NCBI GenBank assembly: GCA_015231515.1
Contig: JADGBM010000005.1
Span: 1-64,000, forward strand
Reading direction: 5' to 3'
Length of the DNA stretch: 64,000 nucleotides
Source of the DNA: Desulfobulbaceae bacterium
GTDB taxonomy: Bacteria; Desulfobacterota; Desulfobulbia; Desulfobulbales; VMSU01
The notes under the pieces were generated by a model. It did not search any database, had not been told where the DNA came from, and saw only the letters and a list, made by a program, of their open reading frames with translations. The translations under genes were made by a program, and so were the position numbers. Shown here one piece after another: positions 44,008-52,182 of the stretch. Position 1 is the stretch's first letter. Every line of letters begins with the position of its first letter.

Positions 44008-45828
44008 TCAGCTTACTTCAATGTTCTTCCTGACCACAGACCATTTTCTCATAACCACGGAACTAGTCGCAGCCACCACCCCAAATGAAAAAACACTTAA
44101 GACCAGGGGAACTCCGTCTGTCCTCAGCAGATCAAACAAAAAGACCTTAAAGGCTGCAACCAACACCACAAAGCCTGCCACCACAAGTATCTCCTTGTTT
44201 CTCAATCTTAGTCCAGTTATAAGCAGGATTACTATTCCAGAGTTTAAAACAACACTCTGCGCGCAGTAAAAGGCATTTTCCGGGTCAGATAAACCTACAG
44301 TAAAGCGCCCCACCAGAAAACGGGCTGCAACATAGGCCTCAAAAAGCCCAATGATCAAGAGAACCACCGCGCTATAGTCCTTTTTATCAAACAGACCAAA
44401 AAACGTACTCTTAAATTCAGGTTGGTGAGTTCTGCACCAGCTAAAGAGCCATAAGGTCATCGCCGATAAAAGTGCAGCGGTCAGCGCCCCGCTTAACCAG
44501 GCTGTGCTACCAACCGTGAAGACACCATTTTTTATAGCAAAAGCCAGAATGAACATCTGGAACAGATATGAAATAACTCGTATTCCACCGCTGTGCCATT
44601 GACTAGAACGAATAGTTAAGGCCCCGGCGGCAGCCACCCAGACAGGTAACGCCCACAGAGGTGGAACCGATACCGCAAGGCCTTGAATTAAAAGTACTGT
44701 GGCCGCTGTAACAAACTCTTTACCACCGGGGATATCATTCTCCTGACGTTTTGCCAGCCAGGCAACTAAGGCCATAAAAGCAGCCGAGACCAGAACAGTC
44801 GCAAAGCCGATTAGCCGCTGCTGGCCCACCCATGGCTTGAGTACACCGTTGGCGGCAAAAAAAGTGCAACCGCTGACAACTGCTGGCAAAAAAGTATGGA
44901 ACACCCCGAACTCATTAGCTTTGGTCAGAGTTTTCCACAAAGATGTATATATGTAAAAGGCCCAGAGTCCAAATAAAAGAGGCAGAAAATATGGTAAGCC
45001 CATCTCTCCGGCAAGATCGGGAGTATTGCCCATAATAAAATTAAGTTTGTAGGTCCACAGCGTCCAGACAATAAGTGCGAACAACAAACTATACCAGCGA
45101 AGTTTTGTCGTTATCTGATAACGAGCTGCAAGATGCCCGACAACAGCATTCACAATAACCACACAGGCAACCATGGTAAAATCCATATTAGCATAATCAA
45201 GGGCGACTGCCACCACGGTCGAGCCAAAAACCGCTATATAGAGCAGAACAGCAGCTCTGCACCGAACAGCAATAAAAGCGATACTAATTTCAACAACGAC
45301 TAAGAGGATGTAAGCATATTGGACAGAGTCTGCCAAAAAATAGGAGTGAGTTTCATAGATAATTGAAAAAAGAAGTAAAACACCGCAGGCAGGAAAAACA
45401 GGTGCCAATCGGTTCTCTTTCCGGTACATAAAACATCCAACGCCTATTAAACCTGTCGCATATGTAAAGCCAACAATTGACCCGGCCACCTGGGCAACCA
45501 TACCGTTGTCAGTAGCAGTACGCAGCAGAAGGGCAATCACCAGCATAAAACTTACTGCAGCTATTCGGGGTAAAAGCACTTCCTGAGAGAGTTTCGACCA
45601 CGACTCCTCAGCGCCTGGTTCTTCAGGTAAGTTAGCTGAATTAATCGGTGATATCTGCTCATGGGAACGGGCCGACGTGGCACTTTCAGGCAGAACACCT
45701 CCACGCTCCAATGCCTCCATCCTGCCGGTTAGACCGATCAAACTTTCTTTCAGTATCAATATCTCATCAGCAAGCCATTCGATCTGATTTTCAAGTGATT
45801 TTTGTTCTCGCGGCATCTCCCCCCCCAT
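44008..45828 (-). CDS. DUF2339 multi-spanning membrane protein
   Basis: 606 aa. A short N-terminal coiled coil (about 5-45) and a low-complexity linker precede about sixteen hydrophobic helices from residue 80 to the end (VSFMLVIALLLRTATDNG; GFTYATGLIGVGCF). The layout and the LRTATDNGMVAQVAGSIVG motif fit DUF2339 predicted membrane proteins of unknown function. It is convergent with the YcaO gene, with 18 bases between stops. Confidence 0.78.
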   Translation of the reverse strand: MGGEMPREQKSLENQIEWLADEILILKESLIGLTGRMEALERGGVLPESATSARSHEQISPINSANLPEEPGAEESWSKLSQEVLLPRIAAVSFMLVIALLLRTATDNGMVAQVAGSIVGFTYATGLIGVGCFMYRKENRLAPVFPACGVLLLFSIIYETHSYFLADSVQYAYILLVVVEISIAFIAVRCRAAVLLYIAVFGSTVVAVALDYANMDFTMVACVVIVNAVVGHLAARYQITTKLRWYSLLFALIVWTLWTYKLNFIMGNTPDLAGEMGLPYFLPLLFGLWAFYIYTSLWKTLTKANEFGVFHTFLPAVVSGCTFFAANGVLKPWVGQQRLIGFATVLVSAAFMALVAWLAKRQENDIPGGKEFVTAATVLLIQGLAVSVPPLWALPVWVAAAGALTIRSSQWHSGGIRVISYLFQMFILAFAIKNGVFTVGSTAWLSGALTAALLSAMTLWLFSWCRTHQPEFKSTFFGLFDKKDYSAVVLLIIGLFEAYVAARFLVGRFTVGLSDPENAFYCAQSVVLNSGIVILLITGLRLRNKEILVVAGFVVLVAAFKVFLFDLLRTDGVPLVLSVFSFGVVAATSSVVMRKWSVVRKNIEVS

Positions 45829-46017
45829 ACGGGTTGTAGGTATGATTGAAAAATATTCAGAAAATCAAATTTAACACTTGCACATTTTTCACGAGCCATC
45901 TATTGTGCCAACCACCACAGTGTGGTATAGGACTGTCTGCCATAGATTATTTTTCATGTCAAGAAATGTTTTTCTACAAATAGCTTAAAACATTGACTCA
46001 AACCAAGGAGGTGTCGT

Positions 46018-46491
46018 ATGGGGAATCATGCCTGGAGGCCATTTTTAGTGGCGATAGGCGCTGTAGCTCTTCTTTTGACTGTCAGGGCCAACGTTGTTCC
46101 TTCCGACTTCGGTGTACATGGTAAAAATTTTACCTACGGGTTTCACCGAAAAAGCAGTATTGACGAATGGAAAGAGTTTAAGGTCAAGTATCAGGGAAAA
46201 GAGTACTGTCGCGAGTGCCACGAAGAAAAAGTTGAAGAAAACCTGACGTCACCCCATAAAATAATCCAGTGTGAAAACTGTCACGGCCCGGCAATTGACC
46301 ACCCAGACAACCCCGAAAAACTTTCCATTGAAGTCGATAGGCTACTCTGTCTTAGATGCCACGCCTTTCTGCCGTATCCACAAAGTAACCGTGCCGATAT
46401 GCCAGCGGTAGACCCCATTGAGCATAACCCAGGTGAAAACTGCATCAGTTGCCACAATCCCCATCACCCTAACCTGGAGGAGATGCAATGA
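46018..46491 (+). CDS. Tetraheme c-type cytochrome
   Basis: 157 aa. An N-terminal membrane anchor or signal (about 5-25) precedes four CXXCH heme motifs: CRECH, CENCH, CLRCH and CISCH. Additional histidines (HKI, HHP) can serve as distal ligands. It should be periplasmic and pass electrons to or from the FeS/NrfD partners. GGAGGTGTCGT precedes ATG, and its stop overlaps the next start (ATGA), so translation is coupled. Confidence 0.88.
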   Translation: MGNHAWRPFLVAIGAVALLLTVRANVVPSDFGVHGKNFTYGFHRKSSIDEWKEFKVKYQGKEYCRECHEEKVEENLTSPHKIIQCENCHGPAIDHPDNPEKLSIEVDRLLCLRCHAFLPYPQSNRADMPAVDPIEHNPGENCISCHNPHHPNLEEMQ

Positions 46492-47258
46492 GCACAAGCA
46501 GAAGAAAATTTCTTAAAACTGCAGTTGCCGGTTGCGCTGTAGCTTCCTTACCTCTAACCGCATTCAAAACCTTGAGCCCCGCCGAGGCAAAGGCATCGAT
46601 AGGAAATGATAAAGTGCGGTGGGTATTTTTAGTCGATATTCAAAAATGTGTGGGCTGCGGATTTTGCGTAAAGGCCTGTAAAAGTGAAAATGAGATCCCC
46701 TACAACGTGCCGGTAACTCGTACCTGGGTTGAACGCTATGTTATCACCAAGGACGGCAAGTCACATATTGACACACCACACGGTGGCCGTGATGGATATA
46801 CCGACCCCACAATTCGTGAGCAGGATATCAACCCAGACGACATCACCAAGGCATTTTTTCTACCCAAACTCTGTAATCAATGCCAAAACCCGGCCTGCGT
46901 CCAAGTCTGCCCCGTTGGCGCAACCTACCAGACCTTAGATGGTGTCGTGCTGGTCGACAAAAAATGGTGTATTGGCTGCGGCTATTGCGTAATGGCATGT
47001 CCGTATGGCGCCAGATTCTTTCATCCAGTAGATAAAGTCGCCGATAAATGCACCTTTTGCTATCATCGCATCAATAAGGGGCTGAAAAGTGCCTGCGTCC
47101 AAGCCTGTTCTTTTGGCGCACGTCTAATGGGCAACCTAAAGGATCCAGATGATCCGGTCACTCACACCATTATGACCCAGAGGGTGGGTATTTTAAAAGA
47201 CGAATACGGAACAAAACCACAGGTCTATTATATTGGCCTTGATGAACGAGTGAGGTAG
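46488..47258 (+). CDS. Tat-exported 4Fe-4S ferredoxin-type subunit
   Basis: 256 aa. A twin-arginine signal (STSRRKFLKTAVAGCAVASL) directs it to the periplasm. Four cysteine clusters follow: CVGCGFCVKAC, CNQCQNPACVQVCPVG, CIGCGYCVMACPYG and CTFCYHRINKGLKSACVQAC, giving four iron-sulfur clusters as in DsrO/HmcB/PsrB-type subunits. It bridges the cytochrome and the membrane quinone protein. It overlaps the cytochrome gene by 4 bases and precedes nrfD-like by 5 bases. Confidence 0.9.
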   Translation: MSTSRRKFLKTAVAGCAVASLPLTAFKTLSPAEAKASIGNDKVRWVFLVDIQKCVGCGFCVKACKSENEIPYNVPVTRTWVERYVITKDGKSHIDTPHGGRDGYTDPTIREQDINPDDITKAFFLPKLCNQCQNPACVQVCPVGATYQTLDGVVLVDKKWCIGCGYCVMACPYGARFFHPVDKVADKCTFCYHRINKGLKSACVQACSFGARLMGNLKDPDDPVTHTIMTQRVGILKDEYGTKPQVYYIGLDERVR

Positions 47259-47263
47259 AAACT

Positions 47264-48508
47264 ATGGAAGAAATAATTGTACACGGAATGGAATGGACGA
47301 TTAAAGAGCTGTTTGTCTACCCCAATGAGTTCATATACTGGAGTATTCAAATCGTCATGTATCCTTACATGACCGGTCTGGTTGCCGGAGCTTTCGTATT
47401 ATCATCCCTTTATCACGTTTTCGGCCAAAAAGACCTGCGCGGCATTGCCCGCTTTTCTCTGGTCTTCTCCCTGGCCCTGTTACCCACAGCTATGATGCCG
47501 TTGCAGATGCACCTGCTACAGCCCTTTCGCGGATTGAACGTTATGTTCACACCACACTTCACCTCTGCAATTGCAGCCTTTGGCATCGTTTTTTCAACCT
47601 ACGCCATGATTGTTTTAAGCGAAATATGGTTTGTTTACCGGAAGTTTTTTGTCGATCAGTCACATGCTTTAAAGGGCAAACAAGGCTTTGCCAATGTTCT
47701 TAAGTATTTCACCTATACAGTACTGACATTAGGGGCATTCGACACAAGTGACAGGGCAATCGCAATTGACAAAAAAGGGGTTAAGATCTTAGCTGGCATC
47801 GGAATACCTGTAGCTTGCTTTCTGCACGGCTATGCCGGTTTTATCTTTGGTTCTGTTAAGGCCAATGCCCTTTGGATGTCACCGTTAATGCCGGTAATAT
47901 TCATCATGTCAGCAGTTGTATCTGGTATTGCCCTTTGCATGCTGACCTATATCATCATCATGGAGTGGAAGAAATTTAGAGCAAAGCTGGCCAAAGGTCG
48001 GGGAGATGAATCCGTTAAAGAACTGGGTGGTGTCGAGATAGATGTCATCACCAAAACAAGCCGATACCTGCTTGGCTTTTTGATTGCCGCTATCTCTTTG
48101 GAGCTGCTGGATCTGATTTTCCGCGGCTACACTGCAATGAAATCCTGGGACATACTGCGAGACGTCATGTTTGATACGGATTTCACCAAAATCTTTATTC
48201 TGCAATATGGTTTTGGAAACCTCATCCCCTTCATTCTTTTACTCATTCCGAAACCATCAATCAAACGAATGGTCGTAGCGCTTATTCTCGTCCTTTACGG
48301 GGTATTCATGATGCGTTGGAATGTTGTTATTGGCGGTCAAGCCTTCTCCTTGTCCTTTGAGGGCTTCATGCACTATGACCTGCCAATCATTCCACACAAC
48401 CTGGAAACCTATAAAGAGGGGTTATTCGGTGCTCTGACAGTAATTGTAACCCCCTTCGTTCTGTTCTGGGGAATCAACAAGCTTGTCCCCTCTCTGCGGG
48501 ATGCCTGA
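47264..48508 (+). CDS. NrfD/PsrC-family membrane quinone oxidoreductase subunit
   Basis: 414 aa with eight to ten membrane helices (YPYMTGLVAGAFVLSSLYHV; LVFSLALLPTAMMPLQMHLL; HFTSAIAAFGIVFSTYAMIV). It matches the NrfD/PsrC/DsrP family that exchanges electrons with menaquinone. With the tetraheme cytochrome and Tat-exported FeS protein it forms a three-part module like DsrJOP. The final electron acceptor or donor is not shown by the sequence. RBS and spacing indicate one operon. Confidence 0.9.
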   Translation: MEEIIVHGMEWTIKELFVYPNEFIYWSIQIVMYPYMTGLVAGAFVLSSLYHVFGQKDLRGIARFSLVFSLALLPTAMMPLQMHLLQPFRGLNVMFTPHFTSAIAAFGIVFSTYAMIVLSEIWFVYRKFFVDQSHALKGKQGFANVLKYFTYTVLTLGAFDTSDRAIAIDKKGVKILAGIGIPVACFLHGYAGFIFGSVKANALWMSPLMPVIFIMSAVVSGIALCMLTYIIIMEWKKFRAKLAKGRGDESVKELGGVEIDVITKTSRYLLGFLIAAISLELLDLIFRGYTAMKSWDILRDVMFDTDFTKIFILQYGFGNLIPFILLLIPKPSIKRMVVALILVLYGVFMMRWNVVIGGQAFSLSFEGFMHYDLPIIPHNLETYKEGLFGALTVIVTPFVLFWGINKLVPSLRDA

Positions 48509-48542
48509 TGCAAAAAGCCTAGCGGCAGCTTCCATTGCAGTA

Positions 48543-48578
48543 GAAACCCCTTTTGGCCTATGTCAAAAGGGGTTTCTT
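48543..48578. terminator. Bidirectional terminator
   Basis: AGAAACCCCTTTTG and CAAAAGGGGTTTCT form a 14-bp stem separated by GCCTATGT. It ends the cytochrome operon on the plus strand; the minus-strand GIY-YIG gene stops inside it. Confidence 0.8.
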
Positions 48579-48842
48579 ATTGGTGTCAGCTGTATTGATT
48601 AAAGAGTTTTTCTGTTGAACAGTCATTTTCTTAATCTGGTTCTCGCGCTTGCACACCGCCGACCGGGAAATACCAGCCTCAAAATATACCATTTCGACAG
48701 GCTTCCGGGCTCTGGTATACCGCGAACCTCCCGCCTCAGAATTATGCTCGAAAACTCTTCGTTCAAGATCTTTAGCAATCCCTGTGTACAGGGAGTTATC
48801 ACTACAGCGCACAATATAAACAAACCACAAACCATCAGTCAT
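48558..48842 (-). CDS. GIY-YIG endonuclease domain protein
   Basis: 94 aa with start at ATG 48842 (MTDGLWFVYIVRCSDNSLYT). It has the YVYIL-type FVYIVRC strand, then YTGIAKDLERRVFEHN with the catalytic Tyr/Arg, SRYTRARKPVEMVYFEAG, and KRENQIKKMTVQQK. It belongs to the UvrC-like YhbQ/YazA group of small GIY-YIG proteins, of unclear repair role. It overlaps the upstream methyltransferase by 8 bases. Confidence 0.88.
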   Translation of the reverse strand: MTDGLWFVYIVRCSDNSLYTGIAKDLERRVFEHNSEAGGSRYTRARKPVEMVYFEAGISRSAVCKRENQIKKMTVQQKNSLINTADTNKKPLLT

Positions 48843-49584
48843 TGTATAAGGCCTGCATCTGAGCGCTATAACCACCGTCCTTTGAGTTATAGATATAAAA
48901 GGGCTCAAGAATAGTGAGCCCCTCACCTCCACACCTGACTGATTCAATCAACAGATGCGTCGCGTCAGTGCCTGGGTAAGGATAGACCGCCTGAACTCTT
49001 TTTGGTTCTAAGCCAGAGAGCTTGAGGTTGGCAAGAAGAGTGGCTGCCCGCTCAGCAGGATAAATCAAAGCAACTTTTCCTTTGGTTCTAACTGCATAAT
49101 TACAGGCTGCAAGAATAGCCTTCTGATCTGCCAGAACTTCATGGCGTGCAATTGACTGCTCCAGGCCAGGGTTTTTCCGGCCACTGCCAAGCTTATAATA
49201 GGGGGGATTACAGACCACATAATCAAAGCTGCCAGGACAGATACCTTCCATCTTCCGCAAATCGGCCTGCAGTAAAGTAAGTCTATCTTCAAGGCCATTA
49301 GCGGCAATATTTGCTTTAATTAATTGAGATAAATAGTTCTGAAGTTCAAGGCACGTTATGGAGATCAAGGGGTTACGGTATGCGAGTATAAGAGAGATAA
49401 CGCCGGAACCGGCGCCCAGATCAAGAATTGAATGCCGGGCTGGATGGATAAAATGAGCAAGCAGGACAGCATCGACTGAAAACCGATAGCCATTTCGATG
49501 CTGACAACAGACTAACTTCCCGGCAAAAAGAGAGTCATGGGTAAGCTCCAGTTTATCAGTCGCGATTTTATGCCCCTCTGTCAC
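48835..49584 (-). CDS. TrmN6-like tRNA adenine N6-methyltransferase
   Basis: 249 aa. SAM-binding ILDLGAGSGVISLILA and the target-base motif VVCNPPYYKLG (NPPY) define an N6-adenine methyltransferase of the YfiC/TrmN6 type, which modifies A37 of tRNA1-Val in E. coli. Substrate identity here is by analogy. It heads a short minus-strand unit with the GIY-YIG gene. Confidence 0.85.
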   Translation of the reverse strand: MTEGHKIATDKLELTHDSLFAGKLVCCQHRNGYRFSVDAVLLAHFIHPARHSILDLGAGSGVISLILAYRNPLISITCLELQNYLSQLIKANIAANGLEDRLTLLQADLRKMEGICPGSFDYVVCNPPYYKLGSGRKNPGLEQSIARHEVLADQKAILAACNYAVRTKGKVALIYPAERAATLLANLKLSGLEPKRVQAVYPYPGTDATHLLIESVRCGGEGLTILEPFYIYNSKDGGYSAQMQALYND

Positions 49585-49606
49585 CTTTCACCTTTCACCG
49601 AAAACC

Positions 49607-50965
49607 TCACTTGATGGTATCTGTACCAACCAATTTATTAATTACCAGACCGGTAAGCACTTTGGGGTAAAAATAGGTCGATTTGTGCGGCATGACCAGG
49701 CCCTCATCGGCAATTCGACGAACCTGTTCAACCAAGGTAGAGTTCATCAGGAACAAGACAGGACTGCATCCGTCATCAACAGCAGTTTCTTTAACAGCCG
49801 CATCCAAGGCTTCGTCTGGATCAGCAAAATAATTAATCAGTCCGTCTTTCTCGCATAAGTCTTTTGAGAGATCAAGAGAGCATTCAAGAACAAGCTCAGA
49901 GAGAACGACAACGTCAAGTTCCTGCAATGATTTTGGATGCTTAGCAGAGCAAGTCTGCTCCATCACGCCATCCTTTAAGGACAATAAAAAACACCGGTCA
50001 CTGGCGGTATGATAAAAACCAAACATCGTCGAACTTGCATGTTCTTCCATGCGGCCCAACACTTCACCGATCAATGATTCCCGAGACCCGTTCATGAGTT
50101 CCTCCACATCAAAACTCTCCATTAACCTGGAAACAAGGGAGTCGACAGTGGCAATATAAGGAATACGTACCAACCTATGAGTTGGCAGAACAGAAAGACC
50201 CTCATCTTCCATAGCACAGAAATACATCATCGTGTAGTCAAAGGGGCTTGTGGGTTCAACAGAGCCAAGCCGTTGGCGCATCAACTCTCGTAACTGCAAA
50301 GAGGTTGTGTACCGATGATGGCCGTCGGCTATATAGATTGACTTTTCAACAAAAAGATTCTGCACCTTTTCTATCGCCAGACGATCAGTAACGGCCCAGA
50401 TTGTATGACTACAGCCGTCCTGATCACTGACAGAATATAATGGCTCTGAGTCACAGGCCTTTTCAAGACAGGCCATTACATCGCCAGCCGGATCCGAGTA
50501 CAGTGAAAAAATCGGACTAAACTGAGCCTTACAGGCATCGATAAGATTAAGCCGATCAGTTGTAACCCCTCGAAAGGTCTTCTCATGGGGCTTCACAACT
50601 CCCTCCGCAAACTCTGCAAGACCTGCCAGCGATATAAAACCCTTTCGAATAAATTTTTTGCCGGACGGGGTCGTATAGTCGGTAGAATAAAGATACATTG
50701 CAGGTTGCTGATCTTGAATAAGCACCGATTCGGCCAACCATTTGTTAAATCTCTCACTGGCCTGTTGATAGCGTCCATCAGCCAGCGCGTCAACCTTAAC
50801 GCTTTTCCGCAGGTCAAGATTGATCATATTATACGGGTTTTTACCAATTAAGGCAGCCTGCGACTGCACATCAATTACATCATAGGGAGGCGAAACAACA
50901 TCTTCCATTTTCTTGATTTTGTCGGTGTTATAACGAACACCACAGAGCGGGGCAATTCGAGCCAT
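49607..50965 (-). CDS. DUF1015 protein
   Basis: 452 aa. The N-terminal ARIAPLCGVRYNTDKI and SPPYDVI motif, RKGFISLAGLAEFAEGVVKP with HEKTFRGVTTDRL, and IADGHHRYTTSLQLREL are distinctive of DUF1015. Members occur across bacteria and archaea, often near phosphoserine or SerC-like functions; a small-molecule kinase role (as in SerK-like members) has been proposed for relatives. I cannot assign one here. Confidence 0.85.
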   Translation of the reverse strand: MARIAPLCGVRYNTDKIKKMEDVVSPPYDVIDVQSQAALIGKNPYNMINLDLRKSVKVDALADGRYQQASERFNKWLAESVLIQDQQPAMYLYSTDYTTPSGKKFIRKGFISLAGLAEFAEGVVKPHEKTFRGVTTDRLNLIDACKAQFSPIFSLYSDPAGDVMACLEKACDSEPLYSVSDQDGCSHTIWAVTDRLAIEKVQNLFVEKSIYIADGHHRYTTSLQLRELMRQRLGSVEPTSPFDYTMMYFCAMEDEGLSVLPTHRLVRIPYIATVDSLVSRLMESFDVEELMNGSRESLIGEVLGRMEEHASSTMFGFYHTASDRCFLLSLKDGVMEQTCSAKHPKSLQELDVVVLSELVLECSLDLSKDLCEKDGLINYFADPDEALDAAVKETAVDDGCSPVLFLMNSTLVEQVRRIADEGLVMPHKSTYFYPKVLTGLVINKLVGTDTIK

Positions 50966-51119
50966 TTTCCAGGATCTCCTCTATGAATAAAAATACAAAA
51001 CTTTCTTGGCAAAAAAAGTAAAACTCATTTAAGATGTCGTACTTATATTGGTATAAAAAAACAAGCTCAAGACACTAAAAAAACCTGGCAGATAATGCAA
51101 GATAATTATGGAGAGTATC

Positions 51120-51491
51120 ATGTTTGATGTATTTATAAAAACACATTTTTCAGCTGGCCACCACCTCAGAAACTACCCGGGCAACTGCGAATTTCCCCAC
51201 GGCCATAATTGGAATGTCGAGGTAAAAGTTCGTGCGACACAGCTTGATGAGCTGGGCATGGGCATCGATTTCAGAACGGTAAAAGAGGCGGTCGAAAAGG
51301 TCATGGATGACCTTGACCATTGTGACTTAAACCAGCACCCCGACTTTTTAGATAAAAATCCCTCATCAGAGAACCTGGCCCAACATATTTTTAATCGCTT
51401 AAAAACCCCGCTTTCTTCTGACCGATATCATCTTCACAGTGTTACCGTGGGTGAAACCGAAAGTACCGGGGTCACCTATAGTGAAGGATAG
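51120..51491 (+). CDS. queD: 6-carboxytetrahydropterin synthase QueD
   Basis: 123 aa with ATG at 51120 chosen because GGAG lies six bases before it; an ATG at 51108 has none. Zinc and catalytic residues are visible: HFSAGHH, Cys in NYPGNCEFPHGHNW, and the C-terminal VTVGETES Glu. It converts dihydroneopterin triphosphate to carboxytetrahydropterin in queuosine synthesis. queE starts within its last codons. Confidence 0.92.
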   Translation: MFDVFIKTHFSAGHHLRNYPGNCEFPHGHNWNVEVKVRATQLDELGMGIDFRTVKEAVEKVMDDLDHCDLNQHPDFLDKNPSSENLAQHIFNRLKTPLSSDRYHLHSVTVGETESTGVTYSEG

Positions 51492-52146
51492 CCCAATCCT
51501 CAAGGTTTCAGAGCTGTTTTTCAGCATCCAGGGCGAATCGACCTTTGCTGGCTTGCCATGTGTATTCATCCGCCTGCATGGCTGTAACCTGCGATGTCAT
51601 TATTGTGATGCCCGCTACACGTACGAGGAGAGTGGTGCAGAAAAATCGCTGGATGAAATTATCAATTTTGTGGATCAATACCCCGGTGCACTTGTTGAGA
51701 TCACCGGCGGCGAACCACTTCTACAGCCAGCTTGTGTCGATCTGGCCACAGTTCTGATTAAATCAGGCCGAACTGTTCTCATTGAAACAAACGGTTCGCT
51801 GGATATCTCCCACCTGCCCTCTGGTGTCATTAAAATTATCGATCTTAAATGCCCTGACTCCGGAATGTGCCAGCAGGTTGCCTGGGACAATCTCGACAAA
51901 TTAGGCCCTTTAGATGAAGTGAAGTTTGTCTTAAGTTCACGTACTGATTATGACTGGGCCCTTGAGACTATAAACAAGTATACCTCATTATCGACAAGAG
52001 CTTCTGGCAGAGTGCTTTTTTCACCAGTTCTGGGTCTGCTGGATCCTGCACAACTCGTAGAATGGATGCTCAAAGATCAACCTCCCGCCAGATTACAGCT
52101 TCAACTCCATAAACAACTTTGGCCAGACTGTAACCGCGGGGTATAA
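51481..52146 (+). CDS. queE: 7-carboxy-7-deazaguanine synthase QueE
   Basis: 221 aa with GTG at 51481, overlapping the queD stop by 11 bases. The radical SAM cluster is CNLRCHYC (GCNLRCHYCDARYTYEE), preceded by SIQGESTFAGLPCVFIRLHG, and the substrate-side EITGGEPLLQ and LIETNGS are present. It makes the deazaguanine ring for queuosine. queC and queF are not in the window. Confidence 0.93.
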   Translation: MKDSPILKVSELFFSIQGESTFAGLPCVFIRLHGCNLRCHYCDARYTYEESGAEKSLDEIINFVDQYPGALVEITGGEPLLQPACVDLATVLIKSGRTVLIETNGSLDISHLPSGVIKIIDLKCPDSGMCQQVAWDNLDKLGPLDEVKFVLSSRTDYDWALETINKYTSLSTRASGRVLFSPVLGLLDPAQLVEWMLKDQPPARLQLQLHKQLWPDCNRGV

Positions 52147-52182
52147 CGCACAAATGCAGGGAAAAAACCAACAAGCTGTCTC

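Noticed and set aside
51050..51119. PreQ1 riboswitch before queD
   Set aside because: The leader is short and AT-rich and lacks the expected hairpin and A-rich tail.
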